Source of the DNA: Marasmius tenuissimus
Lineage: Eukaryota; Basidiomycota; Agaricomycetes; Agaricales; Marasmiaceae
NCBI GenBank assembly: GCA_029532415.1
Contig: JAQOTA010000053.1
Span: forward strand, 5,952,001 to 6,016,000
Length of the DNA stretch: 64,000 nucleotides
Reading direction: 5' to 3'
Position 1 is the stretch's first letter; each line of letters opens with the position of its first letter. Below, one piece after another: positions 49,251 to 60,582 of this stretch. A program made the position numbers and the translations under genes. The notes beneath the pieces were generated by a model. It had not been told where the DNA came from. It did not search any database and saw only the letters and a program-made list of their open reading frames with translations.

Positions 49251-51949
49251 ATGCTGCGCATAGTCACGGTCGCGTCGCGACCTACTTCAACGGGTCTAAT
49301 CGGAAAAGCTGGCAAGTATTTTTGTTAATTTTTCTAGAGCAATTTCTGAGGCTTTTTGCTTCAGGTCGTCGAGCAATATCTTCTACGGCCCCAAGACAGG
49401 GTGATATCACATTAACAGTGGATGGAAAGGAAGTGACGGTACCACAGGGTACGTCGTCGAGGACTCAGATGTAGTTGTCGAGTGCAATATTTTGGACAGG
49501 TTCGGCGTTGATTCAGGCTTGCGAGGCTGCTGGAGCAAACATTCCAAGGTATGTGTCGCTCATTGCTAGAATTTGCCTAGTACTGAACGTGTCTCCCAGA
49601 TTCTGTTATCATGACCGGTATGAACATTTGAAGAGATTTTCGGTGCGGAGTCTAACGAAATTATGAAGATTGGCAATTGCAGGAAACTGTCGGTGAGTAT
49701 TCATAATGTTCTTGCTTGGATTTTTGCACTGAAATCACCAACAGAATGTGTCTCGTTGAAGTCGAACGATCACCCAAACCGGTAGCATCATGGTAGGTGA
49801 CCGCTTACTGTGTCCTGTACGCCAGCTCTGACAATCAGAGTGCAGCGCCATGCCAGCTATGCCAGGTTCGAAAGTCTTCACCAACACCCCTTTGGTTCAT
49901 GAAGCCCGGGAAGGCGTCATGGAATTCCTTCTCGCAAACCACCCTCTCGACTGCCCCATTTGTGATCAAGGTGGTGAATGTGATCTCCAAGACCAGTCCA
50001 TGCGCTACGGTTCCGACCGTACTCGCTTCCACGAAATTACTGGAAAGCGCGCAGTCGAGAACAAGGACCTCGGACCTCTCGTCAAGACCTCGATGAACCG
50101 CTGCATTCAATGTACACGTTGCGTTCGTTTCGCCAACGAAGTTGCGGGTGTTGAAGAGCTCGGAACGACTGGTCGTGGTAACGACATGCAGATTGGGATG
50201 TATGTCGAGAAGACGATGGATTCGGAGCTGTCGGGGAACATTGTTGACCTGTGCCCCGTCGGTGCTTTGACAAGCAAGCCCTATGCGTTCACCGCGAGAC
50301 CTTGGGAGTTGAAGAACACCGAGTCGGTCGATGTTTTGGATGCCGTTGGTTCGAACATTCGAATCGACTCTCGTGGCGTTCAAGTCATGCGTGTCCAACC
50401 CCGAACGAATGACGATGTTAATGAGGAGTGGATCAGCGACAAGACTCGCTACGCTTATGATGGTCTGCGTTTCCAGCGTCTCACACACCCTCTGATCAAG
50501 GAAGGAGACCGTTTCGTCCCTGCTAGCTGGGAGCAGGCTCTCGAAGCTGTCGCCAATGGTCTCGAACGGTCGGGTGCAAAGGACAACGAGATCCAGGCTG
50601 TCGCTGGTCATTTAGCTGACACCGAATCTCTGGTCGTGTTGAAGGACTTGGTCAACCGGTTAGGCTCCGATAACCTCGCGCTTGACCAGGTTGGCGGAAC
50701 CTCGGCACCTGTCCACGGCGTTGACGTTCGCTCGAATTACCTCTTCAATGCTACTATCCCTGGTGTTGAGGAAGCCGACGCCATCCTCCTCGTTGGCACT
50801 AACCCCCGACATGAAGCGGCTGTCCTCAACTCGCGGATCAGGAAGAGCTGGCTGCACACTCCTCTCGAGGTTGGGTTGATTGGCGAGCGGGCAGACACGA
50901 CTTACGGCTACGACTATCTCGGTGCTGACGCAAAGGCACTGTCGCAATTCATTACCGGAAAGGGAGAGTTTGCAAAGAAGTTCAAGGGCGCGAAGAAGCC
51001 GTTGATCATCGTTGGTAGTGCATTGGCAGAACACCCTGACGGTGCTGCCATGTTCAACGAGCTCTCACGGTTTGTTGAGGTCAATAAGGACACGCTCGTT
51101 ACACCGCAGTGGAATGGGTTCAGTGTTCTCCAACGGGTGCGTCCTTTGGGTCTATCTCTTTATTTTCTTTTGCTGACTTGTCTCTTCTAGGCCGCTTCAA
51201 GACCAGCAGCCTACGACATTGGCTTCGTTCCATCTAAGAAAGCCTCCACCACCAAACCTAAATTCATCTATCTCCTCAATGCCGATGAAGTCGACCCGAA
51301 GTCTATCCCTCAAGATGCTTTCGTCGTCTACCAAGGTCATCACGGTGACCTCGGTGCTCAGCTCGCAGACGTCGTCCTTCCTGGTGCCGCTTACACTGAA
51401 AAGTCGACAACGTGGGTCAACACCGAAGGTCGCTCACAACTTGGTCGGGCCGCCGTACCTCCGCCAGGCTCGTCTAGGGAAGACTGGAAGGTCATCCGGT
51501 GAGCTGCTTTTCTCAAGTTGACGATGCCGACCAATTACTGACTCTTAACGCGACAGGGCACTCTCCGAGGTCGTTGGCTCCCCGCTACCCTACGACGATG
51601 TTCTCTCTGTCCGGGATCGATTGTGGGAGATTTCACCGTCGGCAGTGCGGTACGACTCGACAGAGAAGACGTCCCCAGAGATCGCTCTCCTCGGTTTGAA
51701 GGCGTTGGCGAAGCAAACCACTGGGAGCAAGATCTCTGGAGCACTACTCCAGAAGCCCATCTCCAACTTCTACCAGACTGATCCTATATCGCGAGCGTAA
51801 GTTTTTCTGCTACATTGGTGCTCCTTGTCGACCACACTAACCCCCTACCGTTTCGCAGTTCCGTCACCATGGCGCAATGTACACGGGCGTTTGTCGCAAA
51901 AGACAGCTATGAGAGTTCTGAATCAAAATCGGAGGCAGCTTTTGCATAG
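49251..51949 (+). CDS. NDUFS1: Mitochondrial complex I 75-kDa iron-sulfur subunit
   Basis: NADH:ubiquinone oxidoreductase 75-kDa subunit, about 735 residues, with a mitochondrial presequence (MLRIVTVASRPTSTG). Electron-carrier motifs appear in order: the [2Fe-2S] Cys set around IPRFCYHDR, NCRMCLVEVE and VASC; HPLDCPICDQGGECDLQDQS for the first [4Fe-4S]; NRCIQCTRCVRFANEV with DLCPVGALTSKPYAFT for the second. The molybdopterin-type domain follows with RLTHPLIKEGD and GTNPRHEAAVLNSRIRKSW. The exons in the front are short; one large exon spans 49843-51137. The tail ends ESKSEAAFA. Housekeeping, intact. Confidence 0.97.
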
Positions 51950-52160
51950 TGTAAAGAGCAAGAGGGATCGGTCGGTTCTCATATAAAGGAAGAAGATCGC
52001 TTTTTATATTATTATTCACGTACCTAGTTTCTTTTCCATTTTGTTTTCCATCCTTGCAATGCATTTTCGATAGAAGCACGATGTGAAAAATATAATAAGA
52101 TAGTGAATCCGGTCCTCCCATTCTACGTTTTATAGTCCAAATCCTAGCAGTCTAACTCTA

Positions 52161-55019
52161 TCAACGGATATAAGAAGCGTAGACGATATACGCTATCACA
52201 GCCACCAACACGGATGTTGCAAACCCAAACCCAGCAACCGCACCTCCCCAATCGCTCCAGAAATCGTTGACGAAGAATATCGGCCTCAACCTCGGCGCGA
52301 TCACGACTTCCACGCGATGAACACGACCAGGCTTCCTATTCGACACGACAATGAAAAGCGTCTGACGTTCCTCATCGTGGAAATACTTGTCCTCCTTGTC
52401 CAACCCCGACACGAAAACTCTCCGACCTTGGGTGAGCATATGAGGGATATAGATCTCCGTCTCCCATGCTTTCAGCTCTCCACCGTTCCCATCGAGCGGT
52501 GGCTTCGACACGCTCGCTTTCGAGTTGGGTTTAGGAGGAGCGGGAGCGGGTTGCTCCACTCGAACGCAAACGCTCCATTTGTGACCTCGTACTCGAATTT
52601 GAGCGGTATCCCAGCCGTCTTGGCTGGGTACGGTCTCACGACGGCAGTGAGGATTCTTCCGCCGTTGTCGAGTGTAGGAGAGGATTGGTGGTAGTCGAGG
52701 AGAGCGGGTGGGAGTGCTCTGCCCCGGCTGAACCAGGAAAAGTTTTCGCCGTTCCAGTCGTCTCCTTTGGTGTCGTTGTTGTATGGGTTGTAGTTCCATA
52801 ACCTGATGACGATAAGGGGAGAAGGAGGAGGAGGAGAGTGTGAGTATGGGAAATTGGTGATGATGAGATAGCGAAGGACGTACGTGAAGCCTACAAGAGA
52901 CCTCTCTAAACCGGTCAACATGGCGTCCATCATCCTGAGATTGCCACGTAAAGTCCTCAGTCACAAACGCTTCTGCCTTGCTACAAACCGTTATCCTCAG
53001 CTTCACGTAGACCCGGTCGAGAAAGAAGGTACTCACTTCAAATCCATCGGAATCCCACACTCTCCGATGACCACAGGTTTCTCTCCAAGCGCCTTGTACC
53101 CGCTCTCGACTATATTCCGGATCTGTAAGGCATAGTTGTCTCGACAGCCTTTCTGACCCCAGTAGAACGCTCTGAGAGGGAACATCCCGCGCGAGAGACC
53201 TTGAACGTTGACCGAAAAATCTCCAAAGGCCTTTTCGAAAAGCGCCTTGAGGTCGTACCAGTGCGGTGCATAGACCATATTCGACGGTTGATGTTCATGA
53301 CGTGAACGACGATGGACAAAACTACACGCGAAAAATCGAGTCGAGTCAGAAAAGGAAACACCCCCAACAAAAAAACGGAACTCACCTCATTCGGAATAAC
53401 CTCCACGAAAACCATCTTCTCCTCCACCGTCCTCACCCTCTCCGCCCACTTTTTCAAAAACGGATAAAAAAAATCCGTATACCAATCCACTTTCCCCCCC
53501 TTCAACGGATGCTTGACAAAGTAATTCTCGCGCAACACCACCGCTTCGTTCTTGTGGGTGTCCCACCCCCATACACCGTGCATTTCCCAGATGCACTGGC
53601 TGTCGGGTTTCCAGGCTTTGAGACCGTCGGGGTTGAGGGTGACGGTGTGGGATTTGGAGGTGGGCATTGGGAAGGAGCGTTTCCAGACGTTGATTTGGGC
53701 GGGGTGGCCGGCGCCTAGTTGGAAGGATTGGAGGGCGGAAGCTGGGAGGTGGTTTGGTTAGGTTTGGGAGAGGGTTTTAATGGATGAATGGGCGTACGTG
53801 TGGGTCCGTAATGGAGGTCGGTGTTGTAATCAAATGCATAAAGTGATTTGAGATCTATGTATCCTCTATGGGGTTCGTTCATCATCTACGAGTGTGTGTG
53901 TGTGTCAGTGACTACTGAATGATTTCACGAAGAAAAAGCAGCGACTCACCTCGAATCCAAGCACACCCTCTAGATCACCAACAGCCTTCACCACCTGTTC
54001 AAACATATCTATGAACGCGTTCTGCAGGAACTGTTGCACAGTCACATCTTTCCCATGATTATCTTTAACAACAAGTTTAGGAGCAAAGGTATCCCCTGCC
54101 CAGAACAAAGTAGCCATCGTCGAAGCCACCAATTTCTGATACCCAGTCGACCAGAGACCCTGTTCATCCTCCGAGTGCCCACCTCCTCTGACTCCGTTCA
54201 ACCAAGCTCCACCGGTCTCGACGAGCGAGTGTAAATCGAAACCAGCGGCTTCCAACGTCCATGCGGGAGCCCCGGAACCACCGCTGTAGCGCGACCAGAC
54301 GTCTTGATGGAGAGCGACGAACGCGACCATTCCGTACTTTGGAAGAAGCTGTAAGAGTTCACGGATGTAGTTGAGGTAATCTGTGTCGTAGATCCCACTT
54401 CAAAAAGGGATTGTCAATAAAGGAGATTGAGGGGAGGGGAGGGGAGGAGGAAGAGACGTACGGCCCAGCATGTTCTACAGCCTCCCAGGTGACGAGAAAC
54501 CGAATGAATGTGAATCCCCATCTCCGTAGACGAGAAAAATGTTCGTGAGCTTCTTCTAGTGGAAACGGTCGTCCGACAAAGTTTGCTGTTTCTGCTTCGG
54601 CGGGGAATATTGCGTTGTCGTCGTTCACAGGTCTAGAAGATTCGGATGTCAGTCATTGTGACGGGAATGGAAGCTGGGATATGGACGCACGTTTTTGAAG
54701 ACCCTGATACGTTCACACCTCGCAGACTACACACGCGTCCATACTTGTCAATGAAATTCCTGCCTGAAATTCGGATGTTTCCGCCTGTTCCTCGACTTGA
54801 CCAGTCATGAGCGTAGCTCCTTGACGACCCTGGGGTGTATGATGAAGATGTTGAAGGGTGACTGGGGTTCTGAGGTCAAGTTTAGTGAGTGAGTAGATTA
54901 TCAGAAAGAAGTGACTCAACTGTAAGAGATGGAGTTATTTTATCAGCAGAGCTCGTCTTGGAACTCTCTTCTCCGCCAACGAGGATGTAGGAAGCGTCAA
55001 GACCGGATGAGTTGGCCAT
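52161..55019 (-). CDS. GH5 (subfamily 12-like) steryl/ceramide beta-glucosidase
   Basis: Roughly 750 residues, about eleven exons. Start MANSSGLDASYILVGGEESS, and an intron of about 50 nt precedes NPSHPSTSSSYTPG. The GH5 barrel opens with KYGRVCSLRGVNVSGSSKT and RRWGFTFIRFLVTWEA. The acid/base Glu is in GFEMMNEPHRGY and the nucleophile Glu in VVIGECGIPMDL. After a beta-sandwich region (VEVVIAPRLRP) there is a C-terminal membrane helix, GFGFATSVLVAVIAYIVYAS, ending YIR. This plan fits the fungal EGCrP1/EGCrP2 (Sgl1) enzymes that hydrolyse glucosylceramide or ergosteryl glucoside. Which substrate applies cannot be decided. A sterol-type glucosyltransferase lies on the other side of the complex I gene. 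Confidence 0.9.
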
Positions 55020-55789
55020 CAGTGATGATGGTCTGGAAGAAAGGGTAACTTGGCGCCCCTAAGCGCCCGCAATCAGGCTTTCTCTTGTTCTGCCACGAGC
55101 TTCGCCCTTGTACTTTTCGTTGCTGCTCCTCCAGCCTCAAAGTACAACGACCTCCCCATCTAGGATGTATCTCAGGGTCGGTAAGTCACCCTTCTTTGTG
55201 CACCTCTACGCTTGAAAATCCTCTATTAACACGAATATTATTTCAGCCCAGAGATCCATAAAAACGATCGAGGAGTTGGAGATGAGACATGGTTGAAACT
55301 TCTGCTAGCGCTTCTGAAGCTCTCGAGCCCAGCAAACCTGATGCGTGCGATACCGTCAGCGCACCCGTGATATGCGCCTCCAACCATAACAAGTGCGGCA
55401 TCAAAGGCCTGTCTGATCAACGCCCAGCTAGGAGATGCTGGGAATGTCCTGCGTCGATGAGCTGGCTAGTACCTTTCTCATCTGCAGACTCATATGTCCT
55501 TACAAAGATACATAATACCCTGCCTGCCGTAGGATGGGATAATACTCGGGCAGGCGTCTTTGAAGCATCATCATGGCGCATCTGCCATCCCGTGTCGACT
55601 AGCCCTTGCGTTCCAGCACCTTCGCCCATCTCAGACTCGACATTCCATTCACAAAGGCTCCCGATATACCCGTACCTCTCCCCACAACCCATCTATGATC
55701 TTCGAAACCCCTGTGACGCCGTTTCGGACAACAAATCGATTCCAAGTCACTCGATTCCCGCCACACAAAGGCGATACAGTGATCATATC
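55020..55789. other. Intergenic, no supported gene
   Basis: Long open frames at 55289-55879 and 55560-55997 are present, but they run into the duplicated SDR promoter, which is non-coding in the left copy, so they are not accepted. Confidence 0.5.
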
Positions 55790-56081
55790 AATTTTTTCCC
55801 ACCCAGTCACGTCTGTTCCCGGCATCCTCAACAGCATCGATCCAAACCCCGCATCGCATCGGTCTCAGTCACTCTATGAACGACATTCTACAACAAAGAC
55901 GAGTTCTCTCCGTCATTTCCCTCCATACGCACTTGTCTACGTAATCCAGCGATCATTGTATGAGAAGATTGCAATGGATCGGTCTAGTAAAGGTTAAAAG
56001 AGCAACACTCAGACTCGACTTCGACATCATCCACCTTCCCCACCCACCCACGAACCTTCGAACTTCAGCTTCAACCTCATC
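55790..56081 (+). promoter_or_regulatory. SDR copy 2 promoter, conserved with copy 1
   Basis: Contains the same blocks as 4961-5240 in the same order and spacing relative to the start: GCATCGCATCGGTCTCA, CTCTCCGTCATT, CTACGTAATCCAGCG. Divergence between the blocks is larger. No obvious TATA box close to the start, unlike the left copy. Confidence 0.6.
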
Positions 56082-57212
56082 ATGAACATCATCAACACAG
56101 TCAAAGTATGTCGTCGCCTCTCCTCTTTACTCAACCAGTACCGACTCTCGTTGCAGGACGGATTAGCCCAAAACCTCGGAGGCGTAGCCCACAGAGCCGG
56201 TTCCACCCAGTTTTCACTCGACAACGACGTTCCCGACCTCAGCGGTAAAGTCGCCATCGTCACCGGGGGAAGCGAAGGAATCGGCTACGGAGCCACACAT
56301 ACGTTCCTGAAACATAACATCTCCAAGTTGTACATCCTCTCGCTCTCCGAGGAAACCGTCCAAGGCGCACAGAACGCTATCGCTCAGGACCTAGGACAAG
56401 AAGCAGCCGACAAGACGGTGTGGAAACAATGCGATATGGGAGATTGGAAGCGGGTGAAAGAAGTCGCAGATGAGATTTTGAGGGACAACGATAGACTCGA
56501 TATTCTCGTTAACAACGCCGGACGTGGGATCATGACATACGAACTCACCGACTACGGCGTCGATCGACACATGGCCGTCAACCATTTCGGTCATGCCATC
56601 TTCACGTCGCATTTATTACCGCTCTTGAGGAAGACGGCGAAGAACGGAGACACAGTTCGGATATCCCTCCAAGCCAGTAATCTCCACCACAGTGCACCGA
56701 GCGACACCCGATTCGAGAGTTTGGAGGAGCTGAACAGGGATTTGGGGCCCAATCCGCTTTATGGACGGTCGAAGCTTGCGGCTATTTTGTATGCGAGGTG
56801 GTTTGCGAGGAATGTGACGGAGGCTGGGCATCCGAATTTGGTGATGAATGCGACGCATCCGGGGATTGTGAATACGCATATGAGTAAGGCGGAGATTCAT
56901 GAGCCGTGAGTGGTGTTTTCAACGGTGCCGTCGTGCGAGCTTGCTGACTTCTTCTTGCTCTCTAGATACCCACTCGGGGGTTATGCGATGTCGCACGGGC
57001 TGGAGCCCTTCAAGAAGGATCAGTTTGAAGGCGCTACCAGTACCGTTTATGCTGCTACTGTGGCTGATCGCTCGGGACAGTACATTAACCCTCCTGCTAC
57101 ACCAGAACCGGGTAGTAAGCCGTCCCAGGATGAGAAACTTGGAGATAGCTTGATGGAGCTGACACGTAGAGTGATCAAGGAGAAGACGGGAGAGGAGATT
57201 ATACTGGCGTGA
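56082..57212 (+). CDS. Short-chain dehydrogenase/reductase (bli-4/WWOX-like), copy 2
   Basis: Closely related to the SDR at 3836-4960, roughly 325 residues. Tiny first exon MNIINTVK, an intron of about 51 nt, then DGLAQNLGGVAHRAGSTQ. TGGSEGIGYGA binds NAD(P), NNAGRG is present, and the catalytic segment is YGRSKLAAILYAR. A second intron falls between IHEP and YPLGGYAMSH, and the protein ends RRVIKEKTGEEIILA. Both residues lost in copy 1 after the active-site Lys are kept here, so this copy is the better candidate for an active enzyme. It converges tail to tail with the membrane-protein gene at 57387-58980; their stops are 175 bases apart. Confidence 0.9.
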
Positions 57213-57386
57213 AGGTAATGTTATTGTGTACTTATAACTATCAGGACTTAGCTCGTTAAATTCAATTGTATCTTGTACTCCTTGATGAGACGCTTAGGTT
57301 GGTGTACTCTACTCTTACTATGTGCCCTCCTACCCCCTCCAATGCCTACGGGAAAATAAACATAATGTGATGCCGAGTGCGATACG

Positions 57387-58980
57387 CTACACTTCCTTCG
57401 TCTCCGGAATGCCAATCCCTTCGATTGGTGATTCATTGTCCGATCCTCGGTGCGTCCTCAAATGAAGGACAATAGTAGGCTGCCTTCCCGCCGCCTGACT
57501 AGATCGCTGTTGATTGTCTTGGCCGTCAGCAGCACAGTGGAACGTCGAAACCATCTGTTCAACGTTTTCGACCGATTTTCTATAGGCAACTCTAACGATG
57601 ATCAGCGTCGGGGCAATTCCCTGCATAGCAAGCTCAGACGAGGTACAACACTGATCGAATGGAATGAACTGACCGACATCATCACCACAACGGCAGCTGG
57701 ATCGAAGGGTGGTCGCCCCGTATAAGAGGAGTCCACTACCAATTCAAACACTACGTATACGAGTAGGACACTTGCGTACAGTGCTCCGGACTCGATGCTA
57801 TAGTATACCAACGGTCAGCACGCATGAGAGATTGTGGATCCGTGGAAAAACACATACATGATTGCTACGATAGCATTATACTTTGTACTCGTGGACCGCC
57901 CCATCAACCGCCTTGCTTGACGACTAATCCACCAGATACGACCACCTGTGTAATCGAGCCCCCTTGAAAATCGTGAACCGAAAAAAAAAAAAACTCCAGA
58001 CCAGTCTACATACCAGTCAGTAGCGCCAGGAATATTTGGAAGACAGCGATAGCTATGATTGTTCCCTCGTCCACTTTGCCAGCCGTCATGACGGGTTTTA
58101 CTGTGTTGTTGCCAGAACCGATGGTACCCAAAATGACGCATCCCATGTCGATGCCTGTTGGAGTTTCGTCAGTGAACGATGCCATCTAGAGAGGAATAAT
58201 GCAGGGATAAAAAAAACCATTCAAGACAACGGCCGCGAAGGCGAGTGGATACAAAACCACTTTTTTGAAATCCCAGATGAGATAGCATCGATGGATCTTC
58301 AAAAGGCAAGTGTGAGTTACTCTCGGCATCCACGCAAGAAAAAAAAAGAACGTACGAGCATCGTATCCGCGATCACGCTGAGCAGTTGATCAGTCAGTAA
58401 GCAAAGTCCATAGTCAAATGCAAACGTACTTCATTGAGGTCGAGATGATGTTAACGAGTGTACTGCGGAGGATATACGTTGAGAATAGTAGGACGAATCA
58501 TCGAGAAAACGAGGACTTACTTCAAAGCAGTCCTTGTCTTATCATGAGTGAGAAAATCGAAAAGATGGTCGTAGCTTTCGTTCGTCGTAGCCTCGAATGC
58601 GATGGTGGCCTGTCGATAGATGTCCCAAGAAAATATGGTGACGTAGACGGTGGCGAAAGCAAAGAGGGCTATGGTGCATCCTTTGTAGAGGCTGGTTGCC
58701 ACGCTGTTACGGCGCCAGAGAACGTGGATAGCTAGGCCGAACACAACGATGTAGATTCCTGGTGGAGGGGAGCAGGTCAATATATCGTCCTGCCAGGAAG
58801 GGACTGGGGGACTTGGCATACCGTATAGAGCGAAGTTCACCTGTCGGACGAAGTCAATCTGAGGTCCGTGTAGCTTGATAGGACGATACGAACCGAGAGG
58901 GTAGAGATCGGCATACCGAGCACTTGGTCGACGGTGAAGAAAGGGGCGAGAGCGAGTTCGAGATCGCCATTAGATGACAT
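57387..58980 (-). CDS. Orphan agaricomycete multi-helix membrane protein, copy 2
   Basis: Paralog of the gene at 1962-3475, roughly 350 residues. Starts MSSNGDLELALAPFFTVDQ; helices include GIYIVVFGLAIHVL, TIALFAFATVYVTIF and LYASVLLVYVVFELVV, and the loop IWWISRQARRLMGRSTSTK is shared with copy 1 (IWWITRQARLTMGR). The segment APTLIIVRVAYRKSVENVEQ is nearly identical in both copies. The cytosolic tail is longer than in copy 1 (DNQQRSSQAAGRQ, ending PIEGIGIPETKEV). A poly-A run of 12 near 57981 lies in an intron. No ligand or function is known. The first intron appears to use a weak donor (GTGCTC), so the N-terminus is the least certain part. Confidence 0.8.
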
Positions 58981-59804
58981 TGTGAAGTTTGAAAGTGGGA
59001 GTGGTGAATAGACAAAGCAGATACTGACGAGACTTACCACTCTATTAAAACCCTTATAAGCATTCCAGGCAGAGCCCGTACTATCTGCTCTTCAAGTCGC
59101 AACGCCATGCTTTCGGAGAACATGAGAAGGTTTGAAACCATCAACTTTTCGACGTACCTATCAGATTCGAGGAACGAATCGTGTGGAGTAGTATTTTTGA
59201 CCTGCAGTGAGAAGCCCGCCAGGCCCAGATAACCCTACGTCAGGTTTTCCGCAACGAATTCGATTGGGAGATATGAGGGGAAACCTAGGACATTCCATTG
59301 AGGGTACTCTGAGAGGTTCATATATCAACGTGCTTGACCGCAGCAGCAAGTGGACCGCGCCATTGTGAGATCTAGTAGTAGACGCTTTTCCTGAGCTCCG
59401 TGGGTAGATTGTTCTTCAGGTGAGTCGAGACCTTCCAGCGCGTTCGAGAGAGTCGTGATGTGAGTTTGAGGGGGGGTTTCGATGCTGAGCCACTCAGAAA
59501 CCGAGAGAGATGAGATGAAGAGTGTGCGATCAACATCCGCCAGTACGTTGAAGTTCGGCAGTTTCCAACACCGGTGTCACCGCTATGAGCTAAAGATGTT
59601 TCAAGGCTGATCATCAACGAGTGTGCCGTGGATCGGAAGACAGTGAGCTCGGTGCAGGATGATTTTCAGTCACGTACCGTATATTTACTTGTAGTGGCGA
59701 GCCTTGAGGTAGAGGAAGTTGTGGCCACAGCCCAAAAGCGTTTGACTTTGTCGAAGTCACACCGAGCTGCCAACGTCGGGAGCGGCATCGGCCAGTGGAC
59801 TGAG
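58981..59804. other. Intergenic
   Basis: Promoter of the membrane-protein gene and the distal flank. No gene is supported. Confidence 0.45.
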
Positions 59805-59985
59805 CAGGATGAGAAACTTGGAGATAGCTTGATGGAGTTAACACGTAGAGTGCTCAAGGAGAAGACGGGAGAGGAGATTATACTGGCGTGAAGGTAGTGT
59901 TATCGTGTACTTAAAACTATCAGGTCTCAGCTCGTTAAATTCAATTGTATCTTGTACTCCTTGATGAGACGTTTAGTTGGCGTAC
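59805..59985 (+). pseudogene. SDR 3'-end fragment with downstream flank
   Basis: Repeats the last about 29 codons of SDR copy 2 and roughly 95 bases of its 3' flank (57126-57308), over 90 percent identical. The coding part ends ELTRRVLKEKTGEEIILA at a TGA. Nothing of the rest of the SDR precedes it, so it cannot make the enzyme. It lies on the far side of the membrane-protein gene, in the same orientation as SDR copy 2. Confidence 0.9.
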
Positions 59986-60081
59986 TGTCCTGCTCTGTAG
60001 ACTATGTCACGTTTAGAGTTGGTGTTTAGCCTTTCTGTAGGTCCGGATATGGATTTTTGACCTTCATCTCGACATGTACCG

Positions 60082-60300
60082 TGATAAAAGGAGAAAGTAA
60101 AGCACTGAACGAAGTTGGTCCTCGTAGGTCCCATGTCCGCGGATTCACGTCACGAGATTGATCAGGTGAGGTCAGTGAGTGCGTTCGTGAGAATTTTCCA
60201 GGGGTGAGCCATTCACAACTTGGTCCTCAACGTCAACCACCACCATGCCCATCTCCCTCTGCTCGCTCGAATCGAGAGTTCGTTGATTATGATTTCCCTT
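60082..60300 (+). repeat. Dispersed inverted repeat R, right copy
   Basis: Partner of 5580-5820 in opposite orientation, about 55 kb apart. It lies directly after the SDR fragment and before the transporter promoter. See the left copy for shared blocks. Confidence 0.65.
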
Positions 60301-60502
60301 TCACCAGCGCCAAGATTTCTCACTTTCTCTAAGATTCTAGAAATTCACGGATTCTCCCTATTTCCACGTGGTTGAATACGGAAATACTCTCCTCCGGAAC
60401 GGTATTTTAGAATGGGGATTTCTGTCAAGCAAGGTCTTCTCCATCAACCCCCACATTGCTTCCCGCATTGGCCGCATCTCATGACCTTGCTCGACTTCTC
60501 CC

Positions 60503-60510
60503 TATAAAAG
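60503..60510 (+). promoter_or_regulatory. TATA box of inositol-type transporter
   Basis: TATAAAAG 73 bases before the start codon of the transporter at 60583. Confidence 0.65.
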
Positions 60511-60582
60511 AACTGTGGAGAGCAAGCACCTGAACCCTAATCGATATTTTCGGTTCTTCCATCATTTTCCATCATCATCATC

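Noticed and set aside
49835..50611. Minus-strand frame of 258 codons
   Set aside because: Complementary shadow of the large NDUFS1 exon, caused by its codon bias.
55289..55997. Long plus-strand open frames of 145 and 196 codons
   Set aside because: They overlap each other and run into the duplicated SDR promoter, which is not coding in the left copy; no motif is present.
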